DNA from: Capnocytophaga bilenii
Lineage (GTDB): Bacteria; Bacteroidota; Bacteroidia; Flavobacteriales; Flavobacteriaceae
Length of the DNA stretch: 64,000 nt
Assembly: GCF_017565765.1 (NCBI RefSeq)
Contig: NZ_JAGDYP010000009.1
Coordinates: forward strand, 37,257-101,256
Reading direction: 5' to 3'
A program made the translations under genes and the position numbers. Below are positions 1 through 7,798 of the stretch, in pieces; the stretch's first letter is position 1; every line of letters starts with the position of its first letter. Below the pieces are notes generated by a model, which saw only the letters and a list, made by a program, of their open reading frames with translations, ran no database searches and was not told where the DNA came from.

Positions 1-24
1 TAAGAGCGTGTCCCCCTTTTTAAA

Positions 25-60
25 AGAAAGTCCGCGAGCTGGTGCATCGGAGTATGTGTT
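25..60. repeat. degenerate end block of the AGCGAAGG composite repeat
   Basis: The segment matches, with a few substitutions, the block that ends the composite repeats near 26.7, 47.6 and 57.7 kb (core GTCGGCGAGCTGGCACAGCC, then GAGTATGTG). Here it stands alone without the AGCGAAGG tandem units. It sits between a CCCCCTTTTTAA and a TTAAAGGGGG run that form an inverted repeat. Confidence 0.6.
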
Positions 61-135
61 AAAGGGGGAATGTTACTTATTATTTCCACATCTCCCCCAA
101 GTCCTACAAGTCCCACCCGTCTTACAAGTCCCATC

Positions 136-170
136 AATTCAAAATTCAGAATTCAGAATTCAAAATTCAG
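136..170. repeat. ATTCAAAATTC-type decamer tract
   Basis: This is a tandem run of about ten-base units of the form ATTCAAA or ATTCAGA. The same tract occurs near 20.70, 26.61, 49.11, 57.64 and 57.85 kb, always between genes. The period is close to one DNA turn. Function unknown. Confidence 0.7.
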
Positions 171-189
171 AAAGATAATCAATCTCTTT

Positions 190-250
190 TATTCATATTG
201 TAGGGGCGATTGGCAAATCGCCCTCACAAAACAAAACTTTTCAGACAGGC
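190..250. repeat. GGGCGATT hairpin repeat, copy A
   Basis: A perfect 8-base stem GGGCGATT (204-211) and AATCGCCC (216-223) closes a GGCA loop. It is flanked by a conserved ATTCA-ATTGTA lead-in and an ACAAAACTTTTC tail. Two more copies with the same stem, loop and flanks lie at 551-635 and 22244-22340, so this is a dispersed REP-like element. No transposase-like gene is in the window. Confidence 0.75.
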
Positions 251-328
251 TCTTTATAGATAATCAATTACTTATAGTACAATGTCACCACCTCCCCCTT
301 TTGGGGCAGGGGGATGTTTATAAAAATA

Positions 329-362
329 TTGCCAAAGGTTGCAAAACAACAGCCTTTGGCAA
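329..362. repeat. CTTTGGCAA palindrome
   Basis: Arms TTGCCAAAGG (329-338) and CCTTTGGCAA (353-362) are perfect and enclose 14 bases. This is one of several dispersed palindromes sharing a CTTTGGCAAAG core. It lies just downstream of the minus-strand promoter-like sequence at 395-424. Confidence 0.6.
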
Positions 363-394
363 ACTATTTATTTTTAATCATTTGCAATTTTCTG

Positions 395-424
395 CAAAGT
401 TACAAGTTTTTTTGAAATTACAAA
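395..424 (-). promoter_or_regulatory. orphan Bacteroidota-type promoter
   Basis: On the minus strand a TAACTTTG box (395-402) has a TTTG element (421-424) 18 bases upstream, close to the TTTG-N19-TAnnTTTG pattern seen before real genes here. No open frame follows in that direction. It is either a relic or the promoter of a short RNA ending at the 329-362 hairpin. Confidence 0.35.
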
Positions 425-450
425 AAATCTTTTTTAGAGTATTCTCTCCA

Positions 451-513
451 TTACTTCTTCGTCACCTCCACCGAATTACCATTGGTACGAGTGTTATAGC
501 GATTGTTGTACAT
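451..513 (-). pseudogene. duplicated 3' scrap of the alpha-2-macroglobulin gene
   Basis: Read on the minus strand, these 63 bases encode MYNNRYNTRTNGNSVEVTKK and a stop. That is the C-terminus of the alpha-2-macroglobulin protein encoded just to the right, apart from one substitution. The nucleotides match 1101-1163 with three mismatches. The similarity stops abruptly at both ends, so this is a remnant of a duplication or of a lost paralogue, not a gene. Confidence 0.85.
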
Positions 514-550
514 ACGCCACACACTTTGCCAAACTTTGCACCACACATGC

Positions 551-635
551 ACTACCTCCCCCTTTGGGGCAGGAGGATATTTATTCACATTGTAGGGGCG
601 ATTGGCAAATCGCCCTCACAAAACAAAACTTTTCA
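551..635. repeat. GGGCGATT hairpin repeat, copy B, with CCTCCCCC block
   Basis: The stem GGGCGATT (596-603) and AATCGCCC (608-615) match copy A exactly. The copy is preceded by a C-rich/G-rich block (CCTCCCCCTTT, GGGGCAGGAGGA) that also precedes copy C at 22244. The block therefore seems to belong to the full-length element. Its right end runs into the 3' end of the DUF805 gene. Confidence 0.75.
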
Positions 636-896
636 ATTATTACCTTTAGGATCTTCACCATACCCTTTCGCAAATAAAGAGCAAAATATAGGTATTTTTA
701 TGACTAGTCCTATTAGTGTAGCTACTAGTATTACTATATCGGAAGAATTGTTATTATAAAAGTTTTTAAATTTTTCCAAAGTAACTACCCCAAGGATTAA
801 GTTAAGAATTAAGCTAGTAAAAAGTATAATAATCATAGATATCCCGTATTCAGTTCTACGGATACGTCCTGAAAATGAAAAAGATGCTTTAAACAT
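633..896 (-). CDS. DUF805-family membrane protein, internally shortened
   Basis: This 87-residue protein begins like DUF805 inner-membrane proteins (FSFSGRIRRTEYGIS) and has two hydrophobic segments at about residues 20-42 and 52-75. It ends with a typical DUF805 tail (YGEDPKGNN). DUF805 proteins are usually longer and carry a conserved C-H-D-x-G-x-S-G-W segment before the tail; that whole segment is absent. The protein therefore looks like an internal deletion joining the second helix to the tail. The function of DUF805 is not established. Its 3' end abuts a dispersed repeat, which could have mediated the loss. It may be a decayed gene that still has an open frame. Confidence 0.6.
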   Translation of the reverse strand: MFKASFSFSGRIRRTEYGISMIIILFTSLILNLILGVVTLEKFKNFYNNNSSDIVILVATLIGLVIKIPIFCSLFAKGYGEDPKGNN

Positions 897-919
897 AATT
901 TAAAAATTTAAAATCATAC

Positions 920-1114
920 CTACTCTGTTACAGGCTTTTCGGTTACTGCCTTTTTATTCTGTTTAATCCATAAAAAAACGTGATGCATTCCTTTTTTACT
1001 TACTACAGGAGCCCGACCAAAGGCTGCACACCAAAGCAAAAAGGAATGCCCACGCTTATAACGTAACTTCAGTTCCCCGTTGTTGAAAAAAATATCCCTT
1101 TTACTTCTTCGTTA
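920..1114 (-). other. open frame without a start codon, possible gene remnant
   Basis: Between the alpha-2-macroglobulin stop and the DUF805 gene the minus strand stays open for about 64 codons (ending KAVTEKPVTE and TAG). There is no ATG, GTG or plausible TTG start upstream of an internal Met. The translation has a basic segment, a short hydrophobic stretch (HSFLLWCAAFG) and a lysine-rich end. I do not recognise it. It is either the tail of a deleted gene or chance coding. Confidence 0.3.
985..1049. repeat. perfect 12-base inverted repeat
   Basis: GCATTCCTTTTT (985-996) and AAAAAGGAATGC (1038-1049) are exact reverse complements 41 bases apart, downstream of the alpha-2-macroglobulin gene. 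It may act in termination or RNA stability. No similar copy was seen elsewhere in the window. Confidence 0.5.
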
Positions 1115-4100
1115 CCTCCACCCAATTGCCATTGGTACGAGTGTTATAGCGATTGTTGTACATCGCTTCGGCATAAGTGCCTGGAAGGTAATAACGACCT
1201 GCATATGAAGCGTTTAGTTTCAACACAAGCGTTCTTTTCTGATTGCCTCGCAAGTAGAAATAGAAGTTAGCACGATCGTCACGAATATCTATATTATCAA
1301 TATCAGGGTTTTCATTGTTGCCGTAATCGGTAAAGCGAGTATTGATAATTTCCCATCCTGACGGAATCAACTGCGTAAGAGCTATATTATCAACAAATTC
1401 TCCAGTAAGGTTCGCTACCTCTATCACAGCTGTAAATTGAGTACTTTGTTGCAAATGAGTCACATCTATCTTCTGTCCTTTGCTATCGCGATAAGTAGTA
1501 TTGATAGACAAACCATTTTGTATAGCCAATTCATTACCCACAGGCAATATACCTCTACTGATAAGGTTTACATATAGCGTTTGTTTGCTTGTATTCTTCA
1601 CTTGTACGCTGGTTTGTCCTTTCACAGGTAGCACTACTTGCACTACTGCTTCGGAAGTATTGAGGCTTTCAGTTTTTCCATTTACAGTATAATTAGCGGC
1701 AACACCTTTACCAGCTTTATTTACCGCTATATATTTAGCCATAGCGTAAAGCGAATAAGCCGTAGTTTGGGTACTCATCCAATCGTTGGAAGAGAGCTTA
1801 TCAGCAATTTCGTGTGCCCAACGAGCCGCATCGTTCTTTCTTCCTATCAATAAGGCGGTTTCCATAGCAAGAGCTTTATTGCGCAATGCCGAGCCGTAAT
1901 AGAAATACGCTTCGTTTTCGCTGTCCAAACCTATGGTATCAAATAGCTTAGCAGCAGCTTGTTTTTGTCCTGCAAGAGCATAAGCTGCGGCAAGAGTACG
2001 TTTTGCATTAGCACTAATGTCTTTAGTTTCACGCAAGCGGTTCATCGCTGCCATATTAGGATTACCTGCCAATGCCAAAGTATAAAGACGATAAGCCTGT
2101 GCAAAATCGTTTTGGTATTCAGGTTCAAAGTGCCAATTGCGCGCCTCGTCATTTTGGTAGTTCAACCATTTTTGCTTACTGCCCGAAGGAAGTACATACC
2201 CCCTCTTCTCCGCTTCTACAAAAAACTGCCCAATATATGAAGTAGCCCAGTTATCGGCATACCTGCCGCCCTTCCAATAGCTAAAGCCTCCATTGGTAAG
2301 TTGGTTTTCGTGTAGGCGACTGATAGCACTGTTTACATTACGGCTCGCCTCATCAATTTTTTCTTTAGTAAGACTCACAAAATCAGTGAGGAATAACTGA
2401 GGGAATGCTGCCGAAGTAATCTGTTCTGCACAACCGTGAGGATAGCTTATTAGGTAGCCCAAGCGTTGTGCTAAATTCACACTCGGGAAACTTGATACCT
2501 CAAGCGTATAACGACCGTCATTGCCCAAAGGCTGTGTACTAAGCTTTTGCGATTCCCCTGCCGAAAGCACTACATTCTGTATAGCATATGTAATGGGGTT
2601 AGGATTATAAACATCCATTTCTACCTCGTAAGTAGCTTTTTCATTACCCGATGAAGCTGTTATTTTTACTTTTCCAATACCCGTATTAGTAGTTTCCAGC
2701 TCAAAATAAGCCATTTGCTCGCCTGTACTGCTAAAGTTAAGCTGCTGACTGCGACTGCCTACTACTTTAAATTGTCCATTAGTTTCAACGTTCAGCGATA
2801 CATTCCTCACCTGTTTTTCCATAGCAAATACCGTTACAGGCAGTACTACCTTCTCACCAGGAACTGCCTTACGTGGCAAAGAACCCAATAACGATAACGG
2901 ACTGTATACCGGCACATTCTTCTTTTCAGCAAAGCCATAAGCATTTTGCTCTACGTTAGAAGCCACTACCATCACCCTTGCCGAACCCATATAGTTAGGT
3001 ATCTCCACATTATGAGTGTCAGTGCTGCCCTTCTTCAAGTTAAAAGGACCTTTGAATATTACAAAAGGTTTAAAACGAGTCGCTTTTTGAGCCTCTCCAC
3101 CTCCCAAATCTTCGTCACCACCAATGCTAAAGGCTTGGTTGATAGTACCCCCATAAGCACCAATCACATCGTTGTAAATATCAAAAGTCTTTACTCCAAG
3201 AGCCGTTTTGCTAAAGAATACATTCCAAGGATTGGGCGTTCTAAAGCGAGTAAGATTTAGCAACCCATCTTCTACAATCGCCAAACTATAGCTCATTGGT
3301 TTACCACTTTTTTCGCTCACTTTTATCGTTGCTTTTTTCTGCGGAACAAACTTTTCAGGAGCTTGTATAACAGGTTCAAGCGTAGTATTTTTATCTACTA
3401 CCGAAAGAGGCACTACCCCGTAAAGGCGTATAGGCGCATCGTTAGCCGTATGACTATGAGGTTGCAACAATGTAACGTAGCAATACACATTAGGGCTCAT
3501 TTTGCTTGTTATAGGTAGCGAGTAAGAAGTTTCTCCAGCAGTAGTTTCCACCCAATAAGTTTCCAATACACTGCTACCATTTTCTATCGATATCAAAGCG
3601 CGTCCTCCTTTATCCGAAGGGAATGAAATATTAGCCTTTTCACCCACATTATACGATTTTTTATCCGTACCCAAGCTCAGCATTACCGCCTCGCTACCTT
3701 CTGCTTTGCGCGATTTGCCCGACCAGTTATCCCAATCAAAATAAACAGTAGAGCCACTTTTGTGTCCACTATCGTCATTAGTAACCAAAATAAAGTACCT
3801 ACCCCAATCGTTATCTGCAATATTAAGGCTGAATTGTGCTTTACCATTAGCATCAGTAGTTATGTTTTGAGTGCCGTAGAGGGCGTTGCTATCACTACTA
3901 TTATAGGTAGATATATTTTGGTTGGTAGCATCCCACCACCAGTTCCAACCTATTTTGTAAACCGCCACGCTCACCTCTTTATGTGCCAAAGGCTTACCAT
4001 TTTCAGATAACACTACCACACGGAAAGTTTGGTCTTTCTCGGTGCTAAGGTAATTGTATTTGTTAGGCTCTGGCAATTGTAAGCCCACGTATTCTTTATA

Positions 4101-6560
4101 AGGCGAATACGAAGCTGTACTCACATCAGTACTAAAGTCACCACCGCTTTCGTTAGCTTGAGTAAGGAAATTAACTTTCAGCATACCAGGCGCTTGCATC
4201 TTATTCATTCCAAAGAAGAAAGTAGCCAATCCATTGCCATCGGTATTGCCTTCATACACATCCACCTCCTCGCTGTCAAAGCTATAAGCTTGGTTGTCAA
4301 AGTTATATTTTTCATAGCTTTTGAAAGTAGTAGTGGTAGGCAAAAATTTAGCCTTTACGCTCACCCCCGTATTAGCTGCTGGCGAACCGTGTAGCCATTG
4401 CACTTTCAATCTCGCATTTGCCCCCGAAGCCGATATAAGCTTGCCATTCAAGTCATTATCAATCTTCAAGCGGTTAGGCTTAATAGTCTCTATTTTAATG
4501 TTTTTACTAAAATTAGCAGCACCCGCCGATACCTGTACATTCCAAGAACCTGTAGGAGCATCTGCCGAAGTTTTCAAACGGAATACATAGTGGTTAGAAG
4601 GGTTTGATGTTTGCATACGTTCAGTGATAACCTTACCATAAGGGTCGGTAAATCGCAGTTTTATAGGCAAACTTTCAGGTATTTTTTGAGCGTAGTCGTT
4701 CAAAATAAAGCCCACGTAAATACTATCTCCTGGTCGCCACACGCCACGCTCAGTGTATAAGTAACCATTCAAGCCTTTTTGCAAGCGCAAACCATCTACA
4801 TCGTATTTACTAACCGATTGTTGTTCACCATCATCTATCTTGATGTAAGTCGTATAGCCCTCTTTTTGAACCTTAGCAAAATAAGCCTTCCTGCTTAAGT
4901 TTACGGTCAGCCAACCATTGCTATCCGTTTTGCCTTCGTGTATCTTTTGTTGCTGATAATCAAATATTTCTATGTTAGCTGCTTTTACAGGCTGAGTATT
5001 TAGAATATTATTTACTATAAAGGTGTAGTTGTTAGTCTGTCCTTTCTTTACAATTACCCCCAAGTCCGAAGCCAATACGTTGGTACTAATAGTTTTGTCA
5101 TAATAGTAATAATCATCACAAGGACTGATCTCCTCTTCGTAATAGCCATAAGCTTCATAATCATAATCTTCGTAATCATCATCGTCCAATGATTTTTCTT
5201 CAAACGAAAGGTCTAATGGCTCCGTATTTTCAGCACCACAAGTGTAAAGCGAATAGTTTTTAGTCATTCCCAATTCCACCTTGTAAATAGCTCCAGGTTC
5301 AGGTGTAATTACTGAAGCCAAATCAAGCGAATAAGTATTCCAATCGTTTAGCGGATAAAGTGCCCCATCGGTAAGTTTAAACACCTTGCGAGCGATAGGT
5401 TTCCCCACACGGCGAATGTAATACCCCTCACTGAGGTCATTTTCTTGCAAAAACTGCAAGATATTATTTTCATAAATACGATATACCGTTACATTTACCG
5501 CACGCAAGTTAATCGTTTGGAAATTGATTTTCAAATTCTCCGAACTTGGCAATATCACCCCGCTCTTTAGGAAGCGAAAGTCAGGATTTTGCTGGGTAAA
5601 GCTCACATCAAAAGTATAATCCTTAGCAAGTACCTGTCCATAAATATTCTTTATTCCTTGGTTTACCCGCAATTTGTAATCACCTTCTCGTTTTTCTTCA
5701 CGAAATACCTTCAAAACGTTACCATTCACGCTGTATTTCAGTTCAGTATCGGTATTAGAAAGACTTACCAGCCCGTTAAACACTTGGTTTTTATCCAAAG
5801 GGTCAGAAAAATTAACCAATAGCTGCTGGTTACCCCCTTCATTCTTAACACTCAAAGGCTTAAAATCACCTTTTGCAGGAATTGTAAAGCTAAAAGGAAG
5901 CAATTTATCCTCGCTTACATCTTTAGCGTTCCATTTTACAGTAAGCGTTTGTTCTTTGTCCAAACGAGGAAGACTGTCAAAAACAATCACAAATTTGTTA
6001 TTAGAGCCTTGCGACTGAAATTTTACAGGCACAGTTTTGCCGTCCAGCGAAGCACTGAAAAGAGTTTTAGCAACCGAATAGTCCACTTGGTCATTTGCTA
6101 AAAATTCAGCATTGAGGAAATAAAGATCGCGGTTATACGATTGTAAGTCGTTGTCTTTAATTCTGTATGCCTGCTCTAGTGTTTTAACCGTAAAGTTAAA
6201 AAGTTGCAATTCTTTTTTTACAGAAAATAGTTTTTTAAGGCTAAATGACACTCGGTATTGAGTGTTTTGCTCTAAAGGTTTTTCTGGCACAAAGCTAATT
6301 TGCGTAGCGTTTACTGCCACTACTTTACCGTTTACTTTTGGCGATATTTCAAAGAGGTTCAACTCATTTACTTTATCCAATTTGTCTTGCGGTATAGGCT
6401 GATTCAGAAGAATGTTCAGCTGCGTGTGCGAACTTATCAGCCCTGAAGTAAATCCCGCGATATACTCTTTGAATATCAACGGATTACTGTTGAAATCACT
6501 ATCCTTTTTGCACGCAAATAAGGTAAGCAATGAGAGAAGTAAGAAAGTTATTTTTTTCAT
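1101..6560 (-). CDS. bacterial alpha-2-macroglobulin family lipoprotein
   Basis: This 1819-residue protein belongs to the bacterial alpha-2-macroglobulin (YfhM-like) family, thought to trap and inactivate attacking proteases in the cell envelope. The start is at 6560: MKKITFLLLSLLTLFAC is a lipoprotein signal with the lipobox Cys, and the in-frame Met at 6662 would put 34 extra residues before it. Macroglobulin-type beta domains fill the first two thirds. The thioester motif is GCAEQ with Cys1377, in an alpha-helical domain, followed by a C-terminal receptor-like domain. An acidic, Tyr-rich stretch (around residues 480-510) is unusual. In many bacteria the gene sits beside pbpC; no pbpC is visible here. 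The 3' end has a duplicated scrap at 451-513. Confidence 0.93.
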   Translation of the reverse strand: MKKITFLLLSLLTLFACKKDSDFNSNPLIFKEYIAGFTSGLISSHTQLNILLNQPIPQDKLDKVNELNLFEISPKVNGKVVAVNATQISFVPEKPLEQNTQYRVSFSLKKLFSVKKELQLFNFTVKTLEQAYRIKDNDLQSYNRDLYFLNAEFLANDQVDYSVAKTLFSASLDGKTVPVKFQSQGSNNKFVIVFDSLPRLDKEQTLTVKWNAKDVSEDKLLPFSFTIPAKGDFKPLSVKNEGGNQQLLVNFSDPLDKNQVFNGLVSLSNTDTELKYSVNGNVLKVFREEKREGDYKLRVNQGIKNIYGQVLAKDYTFDVSFTQQNPDFRFLKSGVILPSSENLKINFQTINLRAVNVTVYRIYENNILQFLQENDLSEGYYIRRVGKPIARKVFKLTDGALYPLNDWNTYSLDLASVITPEPGAIYKVELGMTKNYSLYTCGAENTEPLDLSFEEKSLDDDDYEDYDYEAYGYYEEEISPCDDYYYYDKTISTNVLASDLGVIVKKGQTNNYTFIVNNILNTQPVKAANIEIFDYQQQKIHEGKTDSNGWLTVNLSRKAYFAKVQKEGYTTYIKIDDGEQQSVSKYDVDGLRLQKGLNGYLYTERGVWRPGDSIYVGFILNDYAQKIPESLPIKLRFTDPYGKVITERMQTSNPSNHYVFRLKTSADAPTGSWNVQVSAGAANFSKNIKIETIKPNRLKIDNDLNGKLISASGANARLKVQWLHGSPAANTGVSVKAKFLPTTTTFKSYEKYNFDNQAYSFDSEEVDVYEGNTDGNGLATFFFGMNKMQAPGMLKVNFLTQANESGGDFSTDVSTASYSPYKEYVGLQLPEPNKYNYLSTEKDQTFRVVVLSENGKPLAHKEVSVAVYKIGWNWWWDATNQNISTYNSSDSNALYGTQNITTDANGKAQFSLNIADNDWGRYFILVTNDDSGHKSGSTVYFDWDNWSGKSRKAEGSEAVMLSLGTDKKSYNVGEKANISFPSDKGGRALISIENGSSVLETYWVETTAGETSYSLPITSKMSPNVYCYVTLLQPHSHTANDAPIRLYGVVPLSVVDKNTTLEPVIQAPEKFVPQKKATIKVSEKSGKPMSYSLAIVEDGLLNLTRFRTPNPWNVFFSKTALGVKTFDIYNDVIGAYGGTINQAFSIGGDEDLGGGEAQKATRFKPFVIFKGPFNLKKGSTDTHNVEIPNYMGSARVMVVASNVEQNAYGFAEKKNVPVYSPLSLLGSLPRKAVPGEKVVLPVTVFAMEKQVRNVSLNVETNGQFKVVGSRSQQLNFSSTGEQMAYFELETTNTGIGKVKITASSGNEKATYEVEMDVYNPNPITYAIQNVVLSAGESQKLSTQPLGNDGRYTLEVSSFPSVNLAQRLGYLISYPHGCAEQITSAAFPQLFLTDFVSLTKEKIDEASRNVNSAISRLHENQLTNGGFSYWKGGRYADNWATSYIGQFFVEAEKRGYVLPSGSKQKWLNYQNDEARNWHFEPEYQNDFAQAYRLYTLALAGNPNMAAMNRLRETKDISANAKRTLAAAYALAGQKQAAAKLFDTIGLDSENEAYFYYGSALRNKALAMETALLIGRKNDAARWAHEIADKLSSNDWMSTQTTAYSLYAMAKYIAVNKAGKGVAANYTVNGKTESLNTSEAVVQVVLPVKGQTSVQVKNTSKQTLYVNLISRGILPVGNELAIQNGLSINTTYRDSKGQKIDVTHLQQSTQFTAVIEVANLTGEFVDNIALTQLIPSGWEIINTRFTDYGNNENPDIDNIDIRDDRANFYFYLRGNQKRTLVLKLNASYAGRYYLPGTYAEAMYNNRYNTRTNGNWVEVTKK

Positions 6561-6718
6561 ATCACTATAATTTTTGGATTTTATAATTGAGGCGGTAAAG
6601 GTAAAAATATTTTTTGAAACATACAAGAATTTTATCATAAAATTTAGTCCAGCCAATATCACTCACCAATTCAACTACGAATGATAAGCTAACGAATGGT
6701 CAGCCGAAATTTTTCTCC

Positions 6719-6748
6719 TTGTCATTACGATAAAAAATATTACCTTTG
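6719..6748 (+). promoter_or_regulatory. promoter of the nitroreductase gene
   Basis: TACCTTTG (6741-6748) fits the Bacteroidota -7 box TAnnTTTG, with TTG (6719-6721) 19 bases upstream. It places transcription start about 10-15 bases before the ATG at 6767, which rules out the in-frame ATG at 6746 as the start. Confidence 0.7.
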
Positions 6749-6766
6749 CTAAAAAGATTAAAGATT

Positions 6767-7270
6767 ATGCAAACACTTCGCGACATTATCACCTCTCGCA
6801 AAAGCGTATTTCCTCCCCAATATAGTGGGCAGCCCATACCCGAAGAGGTATTACAAGAAATTATCACCGCCGCCAACTACGCTCCTAATCACAAGCGCAC
6901 CCAGCCTTGGCGTATAAAAGTACATAAAGGAGACGAAAAAGAGCGTTTAGGCGAAGAATTAGTACGCTTGTATAAGAAAAATGTACCAGCAGAGCAGTTT
7001 TCAGAGCGGAAGATGAATGAAATAGCACAAAAAGCCGCCCTATCGGATGTTGTACTCACCATCAACATTCATTTCAGTGGCAAAGTTCCCGAATGGGAAG
7101 AGATTGCTGCTACCGCTATGGCAGTACAGAATATGTATCTCACCTGCACGGCTCACGGGGTAGGTTGTTATTGGGGCACACCAGGTTTTATGTTTCAGTT
7201 GAAAGATTTTTTGCAATTAGAAGATTCTGAACAATGCTACGGACTCTTCTTTATGGGAATGATAGAATAA
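6767..7270 (+). CDS. nitroreductase family protein (YdjA-like)
   Basis: This 167-residue protein is a small FMN-dependent NAD(P)H nitroreductase, a homodimeric cytosolic flavoenzyme family. The N-terminus carries the FMN-phosphate-binding Arg-Ser region (TSRKSVFPPQYSGQ) and the APNHKRTQPWRI segment. The later GVGCYWGTPG segment is typical of the YdjA-type subgroup, which reduces nitro compounds or quinones; the physiological substrate is unknown. The start at 6767 follows from the promoter position. The gene stands alone, divergent from the alpha-2-macroglobulin gene. Confidence 0.88.
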   Translation: MQTLRDIITSRKSVFPPQYSGQPIPEEVLQEIITAANYAPNHKRTQPWRIKVHKGDEKERLGEELVRLYKKNVPAEQFSERKMNEIAQKAALSDVVLTINIHFSGKVPEWEEIAATAMAVQNMYLTCTAHGVGCYWGTPGFMFQLKDFLQLEDSEQCYGLFFMGMIE

Positions 7271-7274
7271 AAAA

Positions 7275-7326
7275 CAACTTTGCCGAAGTTTAGCAGGTAG
7301 CCATCCTACTACCTTTGGCAAAGTTG
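7275..7326. repeat. nested palindrome of the CTTTGGCAAAG family
   Basis: Outer arms CAACTTTGCC (7275-7284) and GGCAAAGTTG (7317-7326) enclose a second perfect stem AGGTAG (7295-7300) and CTACCT (7309-7314). It starts five bases after the nitroreductase stop, so it can form a 3' hairpin on that mRNA. There is no clear T-run, so its role as a terminator is uncertain. Confidence 0.6.
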
Positions 7327-7432
7327 AATATTTTGTATAGCAATTTTTCAATGTTTTTACACCTTGAAATCTCCTATATTAAATTGCGGTAAACTTACCG
7401 AATTAAAATACTCCTCTGTAATCTTCCCTGCT

Positions 7433-7455
7433 GGCGCGAGCTTGTAGCTCGTGCC
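7433..7455. repeat. GGCGCGAGCT hairpin repeat
   Basis: Arms GGCGCGAGCT (7433-7442) and AGCTCGTGCC (7446-7455) pair across a TGT loop with one G-T wobble. A diverged copy lies at 63763-63784. This is another dispersed palindrome of unknown origin. Confidence 0.6.
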
Positions 7456-7530
7456 TACTATAATTCCTTATTAATTACTTACCCCTGCTGGCGCTGTCCA
7501 AAAAGTCTTTAATAGTACAACTTCGCCTTC

Positions 7531-7567
7531 TCCCCCCCCTTTTGAAGGGGGGGAAGGGGGGGATGTT
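7531..7567. repeat. C-tract/G-tract block
   Basis: A run of eight C residues, TTTTG and a run of seven G form a strong hairpin, followed by a second G-rich run and GATGTTTA. This is a variant of the C-rich block that accompanies the GGGCGATT repeat at 551 and 22244, here without the hairpin part. Confidence 0.5.
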
Positions 7568-7632
7568 TAAGAGTTTGCCAAAGTGTGTGACATACAAAAG
7601 AGGCTTTGCCAAAGTATGTAATACAAAAAAAC

Positions 7633-7673
7633 CTGTCCGAAAAGTTTCCTCAACCTTTCGGACAGATTTTTTT
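7633..7673. terminator. probable bidirectional intrinsic terminator
   Basis: CTGTCCGAAA (7633-7642) and TTTCGGACAG (7656-7665) form a perfect 10-base stem, with a T-run at 7667-7673 on the plus strand and an A-run just upstream. It can end transcription from either direction between the convergent nitroreductase and nrf/ccs units. Confidence 0.7.
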
Positions 7674-7727
7674 ACTAAATTCAGAATTCTTAAAAGAACC
7701 TGACTTCAACTATTTGGAATAAAAACC

Positions 7728-7770
7728 TTTGGCAAAGATACAAGCCCCTGCGGCTCGCATCTTTGCCAAA
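7728..7770 (-). terminator. terminator of the nrf/ccs operon
   Basis: TTTGGCAAAGAT (7728-7739) and ATCTTTGCCAAA (7759-7770) are perfect arms with an inner AGCC/GGCT stem. On the minus strand the hairpin is followed by a T-run. It lies 29 bases after the ccsA stop. Confidence 0.7.
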
Positions 7771-7798
7771 AGTATTTTATTAACAATTTAAATCAGGA

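Larger units (their letters stand above)
1..632. other. repeat-rich intergenic region, no supported gene
   Basis: No convincing gene lies here. A long plus-strand open frame from 70 to 759 is built from repeat sequence, has no family resemblance and runs through the reverse of the DUF805 gene, so I do not call it. The segment holds a degenerate copy of the AGCGAAGG-family end block, an ATTCAAAATTC tract, two copies of the GGGCGATT hairpin repeat, a CTTTGGCAA palindrome, a minus-strand promoter-like sequence and a scrap of the alpha-2-macroglobulin gene. Confidence 0.6.
7271..7798. other. repeat-rich intergenic region between convergent genes
   Basis: No gene is supported in these 528 bases. 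They contain a palindrome after the nitroreductase gene, a GGCGCGAGCT hairpin repeat, a C8/G7 block, a strong hairpin terminator at 7633-7673 and the terminator of the nrf operon at 7728-7770. Short copies of the phrases CTTTGGCAAAG and TTCGGACAG recur. Confidence 0.6.

Noticed and set aside
70..759. 229-codon plus-strand open frame
   Set aside because: It is made of dispersed repeats, crosses the macroglobulin scrap and the DUF805 gene, and shows no domain or codon pattern of a gene.
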